This document shows, one piece after another, positions 1 through 10,330 of a DNA stretch of 64,000 nucleotides (the stretch's first letter is position 1; every line of letters begins with the position of its first letter). A model generated the notes under the pieces. The model was not told the origin of the DNA. It saw nothing but the letters and a program-made list of their open reading frames with translations, and ran no database searches. The position numbers and the translations under genes are program-made. Origin of the DNA: Centrapalus pauciflorus (lineage: Eukaryota; Streptophyta; Magnoliopsida; Asterales; Asteraceae); assembly GCA_020465985.1 (NCBI GenBank), contig JAANYP010001190.1, positions 124,001-188,000 on the forward strand, given 5' to 3'.

Positions 1-73
1 TGGAATTTGGTAATAGCATCAGTGGATCTGGGCAAGGACTTAAAGTGCCTATGCTAAAGCCACTGAGTTAGAG

Positions 74-630
74 ATGTGGAAACTCAGGATTCAACAGCAT
101 ATTCAATTCATTGATTATGCCATATGGGAAGCTGTTGAATTTCGTCCTGTAGTTGATCCAGAACTTGATGATAAGGGAAAACCCGTCAAAACTCCTCTAA
201 AAACTGAACTTGAAAGAAATGCTAGAATGAATGAAGTGAAAGCTCTTACACTTCTACAAATAGCCATTCCTAATGCTTATCAACATTAGTTCAAAAAGTT
301 TTATACTGCTCATTCTCTTGGATTGCTTTAGAGAAAAGATTTGCTGGTAATGCCAGTACCAAGAGAAATCAAAATGATCTTTTGAAACAGCAGTATGAGA
401 ACTTTTCTGGTGGCAAGAATGAAAATCTTACTCAAATTTTTGACAGGTTCAACAAACTGATAAGTGAATTGGAAAGTGCAAAAGTCAGCTTGGATCAAGA
501 TGAGGTCAACAGAAAATTTCTTAGATCTCTTGGAGAAGAATGGACAGTTTATGCTGCTCAATGTAGAACAAAAGACACTCTTGATGAAATAGAACTGGAT
601 GATCTGTACAACAGTTTGAGAATGTTTTAG
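74..630 (+). pseudogene. gag: E1 gag, N-terminal part, broken
   Basis: This is the copia capsid region (UBN2/DUF4219-like). The first piece (74-286) begins after E-L-E-M-W-K and contains IQQHIQFIDYAIWEAV, as in copia Gag where a Trp-rich helix follows the start. A stop at 287-289 and a shift near 300-380 separate it from the second piece, 382-630, which has the usual ENLTQIFDRFNKLISEL...FLRSLGEEW core. Another TAG at 628-630 separates this from the nucleocapsid part. The true start is probably just before base 1. The lesions mean no full capsid can be made from this copy. Confidence 0.8.
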
Positions 631-831
631 ACTGAGATTGACACTAAAAAGAAATCTCTTTCTTATAATCACAATACTGCTCTTCTATCATCTGAAAAAT
701 CTAATTGAAGTGATTCCTTTTCAGGTGGTGATGGTAACTCTACTGAAGCTCACTATGAGGCTTTTGTTGCCAATGATGGACTGTTTGCTCTAAATGCTGA
801 AGATCTAGAACAGATTCATCTAGATGATCTA

Positions 832-2364
832 GTGGAGATGGATCTAAAATGGCAACATGCAATGCTGACCATGAGGGCCAAAAGGTTTCTGAAAAGAACT
901 GGCAGAACCACCTTTCCAGCCAGAGTAGAAGGCAAACCAGCTTTTGATAAGTCAAAAGTTGAATGTTTTAAATGTCACAAACTTGGTCACTTTGCTAGAG
1001 AATGCAGATCTCAAGGTCAACAGTCATCAAGGCCTCAGCAGACCAATCAGGTCTCATCATCACAAGCACTTGTCTCTCAAGAAGACAATGTGTTTGACTG
1101 GAGTGATCAGACAGAAGAAGAGTTTCAAAATCAAGCTCTAATGGCAGAAACATCAAATGTCTCCTCCACTGAATTACCATCTGAGGTAAATTCTAAACTT
1201 TGCTCTCAAACATGCAAAAATATGGTTAAAAAGTACAGAGATCATAATGAGAGCATGTGTAAAACTCTAGCTAAGATGGAAGAAAGGAGATATGAATACA
1301 TGCAAGTAATAGAATATCTTGAAAAACAGATCAATGACTATAAGGATAATGAGATTCAAATGGGACATGATAGAACATATCATGAGTGGGAGAAAAAGGA
1401 GCTAAATAAGAAAATAGAATCCCTAAATAAAAAGGTAGAAGAGACTGAACAAAAGGTGTTAGAGGCTAATAAGAAACTAGAATCTGTCAATATAGATCTA
1501 GGTAACTTTAAATTGGCAAATCAAAAGCTGGAACACCTAATGGAAGTCCAATTTAAAGACAGGGTAAAATCTCAGGTTAATCCCAAAGAAGGTATAGGAT
1601 ACAGAGCTACTCCACCCCCATACAACAACAAATACATTCATCCAATGAGTGAGGTTGCTGATAGGCTTCTCAATGAACCATTAGATGAGTCTATGACTAC
1701 TGTAGATCCTGTCCTTGATAACAAAACTGAATCTAAAGAAGATCAGATTCAAAATAGAGACTGTGAGTGCACAGCAGTTGAGAAAGAACACAAAACAATG
1801 AGTGCACCTATAGAAATCCAAGTCCCCAATAAGAAAGGAAAGGAGAAGATGAGTGTGTGCAATGCTGCTTCACAGGTTTCTGTACCTTCTAACTGTAACA
1901 CTGCATCTTCTTCAAAGAATAATAGAAAGGGTAAAAATGTTCCAGTCTGCACATGCCAAAAGCATGGTGTCCAAAAGTTTCCCAAACAACAGCAGGTAAG
2001 GGGAAATCAGAGGAACAAGAACAAGAAATTGTCCAATAAAACTGGTTCTCCAATTCAAACAGTCAAAAAATGTTTTCATTGTGGCAGAAAGAATCACTTG
2101 GCCAGAGATTGTATTTGTAAACCATCTGTTGCAAAAAAGACTGTGATTCATCAAAAGACAAACTCTCAAAATTCAAAAAATTCAAAGGCCAAACCTCCTA
2201 CTGCATCAGTTCCAAAGAAAACAATTGATCATAGGTTCTCAAAAGCCAAGTCTAAAGTTGAGACTGCTAGTGCAAATTCTCAAGCTGTTATCACTATAGA
2301 CTCAATTCAGACTGGCAGGCTCAAAGTTGGAACTGGTAATGGATCATCTGAGACTGTTACTTAA
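832..2364 (+). CDS. gag: E1 gag, nucleocapsid and coiled-coil part
   Basis: This 510-residue open stretch continues gag. A first zinc knuckle CFKCHKLGHFAREC lies near residues 45-58. A Glu/Lys-rich coiled coil follows at about 125-245 (EKKELNKKIESLNKKVEE and similar). A second knuckle CFHCGRKNHLARDC is near residues 414-427, inside a Lys/Ser/Asn-rich basic tail. Two knuckles separated by a long coiled coil are unusual for copia as a whole but are seen in SIRE-type elements with an extended gag. The ATG at 832 is only the first Met after the upstream lesions, not a proven start. Its product would package element RNA. Confidence 0.8.
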   Translation: MEMDLKWQHAMLTMRAKRFLKRTGRTTFPARVEGKPAFDKSKVECFKCHKLGHFARECRSQGQQSSRPQQTNQVSSSQALVSQEDNVFDWSDQTEEEFQNQALMAETSNVSSTELPSEVNSKLCSQTCKNMVKKYRDHNESMCKTLAKMEERRYEYMQVIEYLEKQINDYKDNEIQMGHDRTYHEWEKKELNKKIESLNKKVEETEQKVLEANKKLESVNIDLGNFKLANQKLEHLMEVQFKDRVKSQVNPKEGIGYRATPPPYNNKYIHPMSEVADRLLNEPLDESMTTVDPVLDNKTESKEDQIQNRDCECTAVEKEHKTMSAPIEIQVPNKKGKEKMSVCNAASQVSVPSNCNTASSSKNNRKGKNVPVCTCQKHGVQKFPKQQQVRGNQRNKNKKLSNKTGSPIQTVKKCFHCGRKNHLARDCICKPSVAKKTVIHQKTNSQNSKNSKAKPPTASVPKKTIDHRFSKAKSKVETASANSQAVITIDSIQTGRLKVGTGNGSSETVT

Positions 2365-2470
2365 AAGGATGGACAAAACACCTGGATACCTCATGTGATA
2401 ACTAAGTACTCTCCACAAAATCCATCAGTGGATCTTACTAAGTATAAGAAATCAAAGACAGTATTTAGTT

Positions 2471-5242
2471 ATGTTAATGCACAAGGACAACCCAGAACCA
2501 ACTTGGTTTGGGTTTACTCCACTACTAACTAAGCTTTTATTTGAGCAGGGCAACCATAGGTCACCTCATAAAACAAGATGGCATTTGGACAGTGGATGCT
2601 CTAGGCACATGACAGGCAATTCTGAGTGCTTGTCAAATTTCAAAGGCTTTGAAGGAGGATTTGTTGCATTTGGAGGCAACTCCAAAGGAGGTAAGGTTAC
2701 AGGTAAAGGTACTGTTAATGCAGGCAACATGACTTTCAATGATGTTTTGTATGTTAAACAGCTTAAGTATAATTTATTGAGTGTCTCTCAAATCTGTGAC
2801 AAACAAAATATTGTTTTGTTTACAGATTCTGAGTGCATTGTCCTTTCAAAAGATTTTAAAATTCCTGAAAATCTTGTTTTACTAAGAACACCAAGAAAGG
2901 ACAATGTATACTGTTTGGACACAGAACTTTTATCCAAATCAAGTACTTTAAGCTGTTTGATACCCAAAGCATCATCCAATGAGTCTGCTCTTTGGCATAG
3001 AAGGATGTGTCACATGAACTTCAAATCCATGAATGTTTTAATCAAAAAGAATCTGGTAAGAGGTTTACCACAAAAGGAGTTCATATGTGATGATCATTGT
3101 GTAGCCTGTCTTAAAGGCAAGCAACACAAAACCTCTCACAAAGCCAAAGAAGTAAATTCAATCTCATCTGCTCTTCATCTGATTCATATGGATCTATTTG
3201 GTCCAACATCTGTTTTGAGTTTGAATAAAAGGGCTTACTGTTTAGTCATTGTTGATGATTTCACTAGATTTACTTGGGTTTACTTTCTTAGGTCTAAAGA
3301 TGAAACTGCTGAGCTAGATAAGTCATTTATTCTTAAGATAGAAAACCAATCCAACTCAAAAGTCAAGGTGATAAGATCAGACAATGGAACTGAGTTTAAA
3401 AATCATATTCTAAACAGTTTTTGTGAGTCCAAAGGTATTGCTAGGCAATATAGTGCACCAAGAACACCACAGCAAAATGGTGTAACTGAAAGAAAGAACA
3501 GAACATTAATTGAGACTGCTAGAACCATGCTAGCTGATTCAAAACTGCCAATGACCTTTTGGGCAGAAGCAGTCAATACAGCCTGTTATGTTCTAAACAG
3601 GGTTCAGATTGTTCAATCTCAAGGAAAAACTCCTTATAAGTTATTCCATAATACAATACCCTTAATAGCCTTTTTCAAGTCTTTTGGTTGTCCATGTACC
3701 ATTCTTCACACTAAGACTCACTTAGGGAAGTTTGAAAGTAAGGCTGAAGAAGGTTTCTTTGTAGGCTACTCAAATCAAAGCAAAGCCTATAGAGTATATA
3801 ACAGTGTGTCTAAAACCATTGAAGAAAGTGCCAATGTTGAATTTAATGAAAATACTGCAAATGTCAAAGGCACTGGTCCTGACTGGTTGTTTGATTTAGA
3901 TTCACTAACAAATTCTCTGAGCTTTGTTGAGTATTCTGCAGAAGCTGATGCAAACAGGATTGAAGCTGTCAACGCAAATGCTCATGCCGTCAATGCACAT
4001 TCTCATGCTGGTAGCACAAATGATCAAGCTGTTGGCACAAAGTTTCAAACTGCTGCAGATTCAAACAATTGGGATAAATATACAATTATACCACTTCTGT
4101 CTTGTGACCCTCCAGGGGTTCTAATTGCTCAACATGATTCAAATCCAGACAATGAAATGCAGCTCCCAAGTCCTGAGAGAACAGCTCCAACACAAAGGGA
4201 AACAGTCCCAGATTCAAGTCAAGCTGTTCCAGAAGCTGAACCATCCACTGGTCCTGATGGAGATGATACAAATATTGGATCCTCCTTTCAGACAGATAGA
4301 GAGCCTACAGTCAGGGTTCACAAGTATCATCCTCTCAATCAAATAATGGGTGATCCACGTACACCTGTGCAAACAAGGAAAATGGTTCAAAATGAGACTG
4401 CTGCTGCTGAACAAGCAGTTCCTGAATTTAGTCTAGCTGCTTTTGAACATGCCTGTTTCATGTCTCAGCTAGAACCTAAAAAGGCATCAGAAGCTTTGAA
4501 AGATTCATCCTGGATTGAAGCAATACAGGAAGAGCTTCTACATTTCAAGATTCAGAATGTATGGACACTTGTTGATCTCCCTAAAGGAAAGAGAACCATT
4601 GGTACAAGATGGGTGTTCAGAAACAAGAAGGATGAGAGAGGGATAGTCATCAAGAACAAAGCAAGACTAGTAGCACAAGGGTATACTCAAGAGGAAGGCA
4701 TAGATTATGATGATGTATTTGCTCCAGTAGCAAGAATTGAAGCCATCAGACTGTTTTTAGCTTATGCAAGCTTCAAAGGTTTTAAGGTGTATCAAATGGA
4801 TGTGAAGTCTGCTTTTCTATATGGCACAATTGAAGAGGAGTCCTATGTGTGTCAACCTCCTGCTTTTGAGGACTACAAGTATCCAGACAGAGTCTACAAG
4901 CTAGACAAGGCTCTCTATGGACTCCATCAAGCTCCTAGAGCATGGTATGACACTCTGTCATCATACCTTCTACAGAATGGGTTCAAGAGAGGCACTCTGG
5001 ACAAAACACTATTCACAAAGTCCATCAAAGCTGAGATTCTGCTTGTACAAACCTATGTTGATGATATCATCTTTGGCTCAACAAATGATTGTTTGGGCAA
5101 AGAGCTTGAGGCCTTAATGCACAAAAAGTTTCAAATGAGTTCAATGGGAGAACTCACCTTCTTTCTAGGATTTCTGGTCATGCAGAAGCCCACTGGTCTC
5201 TTCATAAGTCAATCAAAGTATGTTAAAGACATACTGGAATAG
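2471..5242 (+). CDS. pol: E1 pol: protease, integrase, reverse transcriptase
   Basis: This is 923 residues in one frame. The aspartic protease motif LDSGCSRHMTG is at about 2588. The GAG-pre-integrase motif LWHRRMCHMNF is near 2991. The integrase core has D in HMDLFGP (3187), D in SDNGTEF (3379) and E in NGVTERKNRTL (about 3490), so the D,D,E triad is complete. RT starts near WVFRNKKDERG (4610), has QMDVKSAFLYG (4795) and the catalytic YVDDIIFG at 5056. A TAG at 5240 interrupts the RT thumb, where related copies read on into FGY. The ORF lacks its own natural start because copia Gag-Pol is one polyprotein, so the Met at 2471 is arbitrary. Confidence 0.92.
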   Translation: MLMHKDNPEPTWFGFTPLLTKLLFEQGNHRSPHKTRWHLDSGCSRHMTGNSECLSNFKGFEGGFVAFGGNSKGGKVTGKGTVNAGNMTFNDVLYVKQLKYNLLSVSQICDKQNIVLFTDSECIVLSKDFKIPENLVLLRTPRKDNVYCLDTELLSKSSTLSCLIPKASSNESALWHRRMCHMNFKSMNVLIKKNLVRGLPQKEFICDDHCVACLKGKQHKTSHKAKEVNSISSALHLIHMDLFGPTSVLSLNKRAYCLVIVDDFTRFTWVYFLRSKDETAELDKSFILKIENQSNSKVKVIRSDNGTEFKNHILNSFCESKGIARQYSAPRTPQQNGVTERKNRTLIETARTMLADSKLPMTFWAEAVNTACYVLNRVQIVQSQGKTPYKLFHNTIPLIAFFKSFGCPCTILHTKTHLGKFESKAEEGFFVGYSNQSKAYRVYNSVSKTIEESANVEFNENTANVKGTGPDWLFDLDSLTNSLSFVEYSAEADANRIEAVNANAHAVNAHSHAGSTNDQAVGTKFQTAADSNNWDKYTIIPLLSCDPPGVLIAQHDSNPDNEMQLPSPERTAPTQRETVPDSSQAVPEAEPSTGPDGDDTNIGSSFQTDREPTVRVHKYHPLNQIMGDPRTPVQTRKMVQNETAAAEQAVPEFSLAAFEHACFMSQLEPKKASEALKDSSWIEAIQEELLHFKIQNVWTLVDLPKGKRTIGTRWVFRNKKDERGIVIKNKARLVAQGYTQEEGIDYDDVFAPVARIEAIRLFLAYASFKGFKVYQMDVKSAFLYGTIEEESYVCQPPAFEDYKYPDRVYKLDKALYGLHQAPRAWYDTLSSYLLQNGFKRGTLDKTLFTKSIKAEILLVQTYVDDIIFGSTNDCLGKELEALMHKKFQMSSMGELTFFLGFLVMQKPTGLFISQSKYVKDILE

Positions 5243-5998
5243 TTTGGGTATCAAGATACCAAAGTTGCAAGTACTCCTAAGGATCCTCACAAGCAGCTCC
5301 ATACAGACAAAGATGGCATAGATGTGGACATTCATTTATACAGATCTCTTATAGGATCTCTTATGCATCTAACATCTTCTAGACCTGATATTATGTTTGC
5401 TGTTTGTGTGTGTGCTAGGTTTAAATGTTCTCCAAAGGACTCCCATTTGGTTGCTGTTAATAGAATCTTTAGATATCTCAAAGGCCAACCACATTTAGGC
5501 CTTTGGTATCCTAAAGACTCTCCTCTTGAACTAAAAGCCTATTCTGACAGTGATTATGGAGGGTGCAACATTGACAGAAAATCCACAACTGGTGGATGTC
5601 AATACTTGGGAACAAGGTTGGTCTCTTGGCAGTGCAAAAAGCAAACAATTGTTTCCACTTCATCTACTGAAGCAGAATATGTGGCAGCAGCAAGTTGATG
5701 CTCCCAAGTGATGTGGATTCAAAATCAACTGAGAGACTATGGTATGAATTTCCTATCCACTCCCATTTATATTGACAATTCAAGTGCAATTAGCATTGTA
5801 CAAAATCCAGTGAAATTTCCCAAAACCAAGCATATAGAAATTAGATTTCATTTTATAAGGGATTGCAATGAGAAGAAATTAATCCAAGTTACCAAAATTC
5901 ACACTGATGATCAGTTAGTTGATCTATTTACAAAACCATTTGATGTAGGAAGATTCACCTTCCTAGTATCAAAAATTGGTATGGTTAATATGGATTAA
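5243..5998 (+). pseudogene. pol: E1 pol C-terminus: RNase H, two nonsense codons
   Basis: The frame continues from the stop at 5240 with the connection domain (LIGSLMHLTSSRPDI) and RNase H. The motifs AYSDSDYGGCNIDRKST (about 5538), SSTEAEYVA (5660) and a terminal LVDLFTKPF (about 5918) are typical of copia RNase H and the polyprotein end. A TGA at 5697-5699 replaces the usual Cys codon after AAAS. The polyprotein ends at TAA 5996-5998, only about 30 bases before the first polypurine tract. Confidence 0.88.
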
Positions 5999-6326
5999 TA
6001 CTTTTTTCGTTATACATATGCTTGATTAAGGGGGAGTCACTGTTTCATTAGCAGTAGCCTAATATTACAACTAACAGCTTGAGTATTTTCTCAAGCTGCT
6101 AGTTCATTTTCTCGGACTGTTAGTTGTTTCACTTGATCTGTCAAAGTGTGCAGGGTAATCTGGTCATTTCCATAAGTGTGTGCGCGGGTCTAGATATTTT
6201 TCAAAACCTTTAAAGGTTCCAGTTTCGTTCAATTGTAACTACCAGTTGCAAAATATCTTCTGAACCCTTCTTGATTCTCTGAAACAATTCCCACGCACAT
6301 CACTGAAACCCTAAATTCTTCATTCA
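5999..6326 (+). promoter_or_regulatory. E1 spacer between pol and ORF2 with internal polypurine tract
   Basis: The tract TTAAGGGGGAGTCAC lies at 6026-6040, 30 bases after pol. It looks like a PPT but is not followed by an LTR. The next 150 bases repeat short words of the LTR U3 (CAAGCTGCTAG, GACTGTTAGT). The last 60 bases (ACCCTAAATTC, CA/CT-rich) resemble a plant 5' leader directly before the ORF2 ATG. I see no clear TATA box or splice acceptor here, unlike E9 and E10. Confidence 0.5.
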
Positions 6327-7136
6327 ATGGAGTTCTTCAAAGAACACAACTGTTTAACCTACTCTCTCAAACACTCTGATCTTGAACCATTCCATGACAT
6401 GATGGACTTCCTTCGAAGTTCTCCTATCCATCATGCCCTTACCATCAATCCCACTATCTACATATCTCATATAGAACAGTTCTGGAAATACGCCTCAGTC
6501 AAAACTTTTAATGGAGTCACATCTTTGACATCCAAAATTGATGGCCACACTGTTTCCATCTCTGACGAGATCATACGCCAACATCTGCATCTTCAAGATG
6601 CCTCAGGTATATCAGACCTATCTCTTACTGCTTTACATAATGGTCTTCATGATATTGGATATAGGGGCCCTGCTGAATCTTTTACATTCTTTAAAACAAA
6701 TTTTGCCCCTAAGTGGAAGTACCTTGTACATATTATTCAGCAATGTATAAGCCCAAAATGAACTGGTTGGTCAGAATTTTCATCAAACATAGCCACTGCC
6801 TTAGTGTGTTTATCAACTGGTCAACAGTTCAATTTTTCAAATATGATTTTTCAGGGTATGCTAAGGCATCATGCCCTAAAACATGGGAAATTTTTTATGT
6901 ATCCTAGATTTTTGGCTGAAATTATTGCAAGAACCTGCAGTAATTTCAATATACATAAAAGGATTCATGTTTCCCATAGGCACTCTTTACCTTCAATAAA
7001 ACCTCTTTTAAAACAAAGTGCCAATGTTTTGACTGTTGATGTCCCATTGCCTTCTGCAATGTTGGACATCATTCCAAGAAACAGAGGAGAGGGTCCTGAG
7101 CAGGCTCAGCCAAACATTACTGCTTCACCCCCATGA
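6327..7136 (+). pseudogene. E1 ORF2 accessory protein, N-terminal domain
   Basis: The start at 6327 follows a leader-like stretch. The domain has IYISHIEQFW (QFW at residues 51-53), then a beta-rich stretch, then KWKYLVHIIQQC. After a TGA at 6759-6761 the same frame continues with FNFSNMIFQGML and FFMYPRF before a stop at 7134. The same landmarks, in the same order, occur in E9 (53214) and E10 (58447 minus, 60989 plus). I do not know the biochemical function. SIRE-type elements are known to carry an ORF here, often called env-like, but I see no signal peptide or membrane helix, so I leave the function open. Confidence 0.7.
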
Positions 7137-7597
7137 CCCCCACCCACTCCTCATGATACTCAAATACCTTCTGTTCCTATTGTTAAGCCCACATCCCTAA
7201 TCATACTGTACAAAAGGAAAAGAGGTCCAGGAGCTCCTTCCTCCTCAGTCCTCATACAAGAGCCAAATAACCCTGTGTAGGAGGACACTTCTGCACAGAA
7301 TATCCAAAGGGCACCCATTGAGGACACTCCCAACCTCAATCAGGAGGTGGACATCTCAACAGAGATTGTCCATATGGGTTCTGTGGCTGACACTACTGTT
7401 GCTTCTGCACAAGAGGCACAGGACAGTGCAACATCACTAAGACCACACCCATGGCAACAGAAGGTGTGCAAGCACCATCTGGAAGTCCCCAGTACCAAGA
7501 ACAGAGGGGCCCATAGGTTTCTACTTCTGGTATTCATGCCAGTGATAGATCACAAGCACCACACTCGTTTGCTGATCTTGAGGCTAGTCTACAACTC
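7137..7597 (+). pseudogene. E1 ORF2, degraded Pro/Ala-rich linker
   Basis: This stretch joins the two recognisable halves of ORF2. It encodes Pro/Ser/Thr/Gln-rich sequence with stops (for example TAG at 7278) and changes frame before 7598. It looks like the low-complexity linker of the accessory protein after decay. No separate gene is visible. Confidence 0.5.
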
Positions 7598-9118
7598 ATG
7601 TTATTAACGGATCCTAAGCTGCAACCTGTTGTAGCAATGTTGGAATATCATCAGTCCATCATTGCTGCACAGGGGGCACAAATAATTGCACTCAGGCAGA
7701 CAGAAGCGGCTCAAAATCAAAGAATGGATTATCTCCATAAAGGGTTTACCCTGTGTGGGAATAAGATCATGAAATTAGAGCAGATGATTCGAACCCAAGT
7801 GGCAAAGGTTGTAGGTCCTCCTGACCAAACCAATGCTTCCAAAAAGGGGGAGAATCAGGAGATCCCTCAATCAGTCCAAGCAGCTCCAACAGTCCAAGAT
7901 TCTAGGCTAGCAGTCCCAACAGCTTCTCAAGCTGTTAGCCTAGAAACTCAAGCTGCTTCTACAAGAGCAACTGGAGTTGTTACAAGAGAAGGAATTCAGG
8001 CTCCCATCAGTCCAGTCCAAGCTACATCTTCTGCTACAAAAGATAAGGGCAAGGGTATTCTTATTGAGTCTCCAAAGCACAAATTTTCTACCAGAGAAGC
8101 CCAGATTGCCTTTGATGCTGAGATTGCCAGAAAGATAGCAGAAGAACAAGATCAGGCTTTAGACCAGCAAACCCATGCCCCAATGCAAGATGATGAAACC
8201 TTAGGAGATTACCTAAGAGGGTTTGTGGTCAAGCAAGGTGAAAGGAAGAGTAAGATGCCAACAGGGCATTCAAAGGCTGAGCATAGAAGATTTCTGATTA
8301 ATTTTGCCTTTTCAGCTGGCATCCCAAAGAAGATGGCTCAGTCCATGAGCACAGAAAGGCTGCAAGATATCCATGACAAGGAAATGGAAAAATGGAAGGT
8401 AGCCAAAGTCTCCTAAGAAGTCCAAAGATCACAAGATTCAGCTCAAGCTGGTATAAGTGATGTTCAAGCTGCTGCCAGTGATCCTGCTCCTTCTGTTCAA
8501 GCTGCTGCTCATATTCCTCAACCAGAGTCAATTTCACAAGCAAAGCTTGATCAGGTTAAAAGGGTGCTGTTTGAGCATCAGCTGCAAAAAGTGATGGAGA
8601 TAGAGAAGTCCCTTGACCAGCATGATTTCTCAAAACCTCTTATTACTTACTGGTATGCTAAGCCAATGGATAACATTGACTTAAGATATCACTTTGTAGT
8701 AAGAAGAGAAACTGGTCCTGAGGAAGAGTATAAAAGTATGATGCATATGGTCCAAGGGATGACCAGAAATGAGTTAACAAGAATGTATCACGTTGGGACT
8801 GCAACTCAAGTCAGACCTTCCCTCCCACAAGTAAAACAAGCTATTAAAGATTTGCAGAGCATTTTTGATCCTGAGTCAATAAGGAAGGATATAGAAGATG
8901 CCAAGGAGATGAAAATTGTACAAGTTGATGTGTTTGTCAAATCAAAGACTTACAGGATCAGGTTTGCGAATGGATCCTGTATATTCTTCAATTTTGAATT
9001 TTTTGATCTTCCAAAGGCTATGTTACTTCAAATGAGGTCAGTAAGAATATATTGTGATAGTAAAGATTTGAAGAGAGAATTTTTGAAGGCAGTCAATCAA
9101 AAACTTGCACAGTTGTAA
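7598..9118 (+). pseudogene. E1 ORF2, middle and C-terminal domain, one internal stop
   Basis: The first block (7598-8416) has a helix-rich start, then many S/V-Q-A-V/A peptides (SQAV, VQAA) and an EAQIAFDAEIARKIAEEQ helix. TAA at 8414 splits it from 8417-9118, which is in the same frame. The last part holds FVVRRETGPEEEYKSMM and RIRFANGSCIFFNFEFFDLPKAML, matching E10 C-terminal landmarks (IKRKDGLQYLRR; RIYDPLHLVNLSRDDL). The ORF ends 90 bases before the PPT. A full-length ancestor would be about 930 residues. Function unknown. Confidence 0.7.
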
Positions 9119-9208
9119 GTTTTTGAAAGCCTTGGTTTGTAAATAACAGTTTACTTGTTTTATTTCCTTATTTGTATAGAACTTAAAATCTTGTGTAAAG
9201 AATCTAAG

Positions 9209-9220
9209 TTAGGGGGAGAT
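9209..9220 (+). promoter_or_regulatory. E1 polypurine tract (plus-strand primer)
   Basis: The tract TTAGGGGGAGAT directly precedes TGTTGGGAAA, the 5' end of the 3' LTR. This is the standard plus-strand priming site in copia elements. Confidence 0.85.
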
Positions 9221-9883
9221 TGTTGGGAAATATTCTAAGTAGTTCAAACTGTTAGTTAGACTTCTCAGACTGTTAGTAGAATTTCTATGTAAGTACAAAG
9301 TTCATGCTGTTAGCTGAAGAAGTTCGAGCTGCTAGTATAAAAGTTCATGCTGCCAAAGTAATTTCACTCAAGCTGCTCTGCTCAAGCTGCTAATAGATTC
9401 AAGCTGCTCAACAGTTTCATAAACAGAAAGTGCTGATATTCAGGAAAAGATATTTACACGAAGATTTTAGCATATATACTATCAGAGAAGTCAGAGTCCT
9501 TCAAGGAAACAAATCAGAAAGCATTATAAATACATAGAATAGGTTTTTCTATTGTAATCAAGTTTCTGCATATTCAAGTTTGTAATTGTTTTTTGTTTAA
9601 GTTTTCATAAGCCTCTAAGGTTGTAAAACCTTAAGAACAATTTGTGTTCTTCGTCTAATCAAACAGATTAGAGGTGATTGTAATCATTCTGATTCAGCAA
9701 TACAAGCAGTTTTTGATTATTCCTTGTGTTTATTTGTTATTGATTCTGAAAGCTTTTATTGAAATAATTAAGTGTTATTCCGAAAACTTCTTAATTAGAC
9801 TTTGATTTAATACAAGATTATTGATTTATACTCTGATCAATTCAAATCAGTTAATCTTAGTTAGTTAAGTTTAGATCCTGACA
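9221..9883 (+). repeat. E1 3' LTR
   Basis: It starts TGTTGGGAAATATTC right after the PPT and ends GATCCTGACA, about 663 bp. It contains repeated CAAGCTGCT/ACTGTTAG words in U3 (9237-9410), a TATAAATA box at 9525-9532 and AT-rich, T-rich sequence toward the end. The end is set by a CA at 9883 followed immediately by the coding sequence of E2 on the other strand. Confidence 0.8.
9525..9532 (+). promoter_or_regulatory. TATA box in E1 LTR
   Basis: TATAAATA lies about 300 bases into the LTR, in the context GCATTATAAATACATAG, a normal distance for a copia U3/R border. In this 3' copy it would drive readout into E2. Confidence 0.6.
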
Positions 9884-10330
9884 TAAAACCTAGTCTCTTT
9901 GGGTTGGTTTAAATGAATAGTTTGTTCAGTTTGACCCCGTTTTAGAAATTCATCATCTAGGGTCTTTATGCGAGAGTACAAACCTATTCTTTCTTCTTCT
10001 ATCATTTTGTATTTTTCCAAACTGTCTAGGTTTTCCATGCTTACAAACTCTAAGCGTTTTGAAAGAACAGATAATTCTTATTTTAAAGAGTTGTTTTCAT
10101 CAGTGAGTTTATCCATACAAGATTCAAGGTATTTATTCATATCCTGAACATCTACCTTTTCAATCAACATCTTCTTTATCACCTCATGGTTGTTTAGCCA
10201 TTTCTTTTTATACACAGCGGATTGTTCTTTTTCAGCAATCAATTCATTCTTTAATTCATGTAGTTGTGCATGCAGTTCATCAAATTCATCACTAGATTTA
10301 ACAATCAAATAAGGATTGTATATCAAATAA
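9884..10330 (-). pseudogene. gag: E2 gag coiled-coil fragment (copia)
   Basis: Read on the minus strand, 10326-10078 encodes a coiled coil (SDEFDELHAQLHELKNEL). After a stop at 10078-10080 it continues with DEFLKRGQTEQTIHLNQP. The latter matches E9 gag near 46470 (DEFIKRGQTIQTISLNQP). So E2 belongs to the same gag family as E9 and was disrupted by insertion of E1 at 9884. Only the coiled-coil part is left, and the capsid domain and knuckle are not visible nearby. Confidence 0.7.

Larger units (their letters stand above)
1..9883 (+). mobile_element. E1: Ty1/copia retrotransposon, SIRE/Maximus-like, 5' truncated by window edge
   Basis: The order gag, protease, integrase, RT, RNase H is that of Ty1/copia. 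A large extra ORF between pol and the 3' LTR, a gag with a long coiled coil and two CCHC knuckles, and the final GGGGGAGAT|TGTTGGGAAA junction fit the SIRE/Maximus lineage. The 5' LTR, PBS and gag start lie before base 1. The 3' LTR ends ..CCTGACA at 9883, and the next bases are E2 gag on the other strand, so E1 sits inside E2. The expected TSD partner of TAAAA (9884-9888) is outside the window. All three coding blocks carry stops or frameshifts. Confidence 0.9.

Noticed and set aside
6327..9118. Calling ORF2 an envelope glycoprotein
   Set aside because: I see no signal peptide, membrane helix, furin-like site or cysteine pattern. The position alone is not enough.
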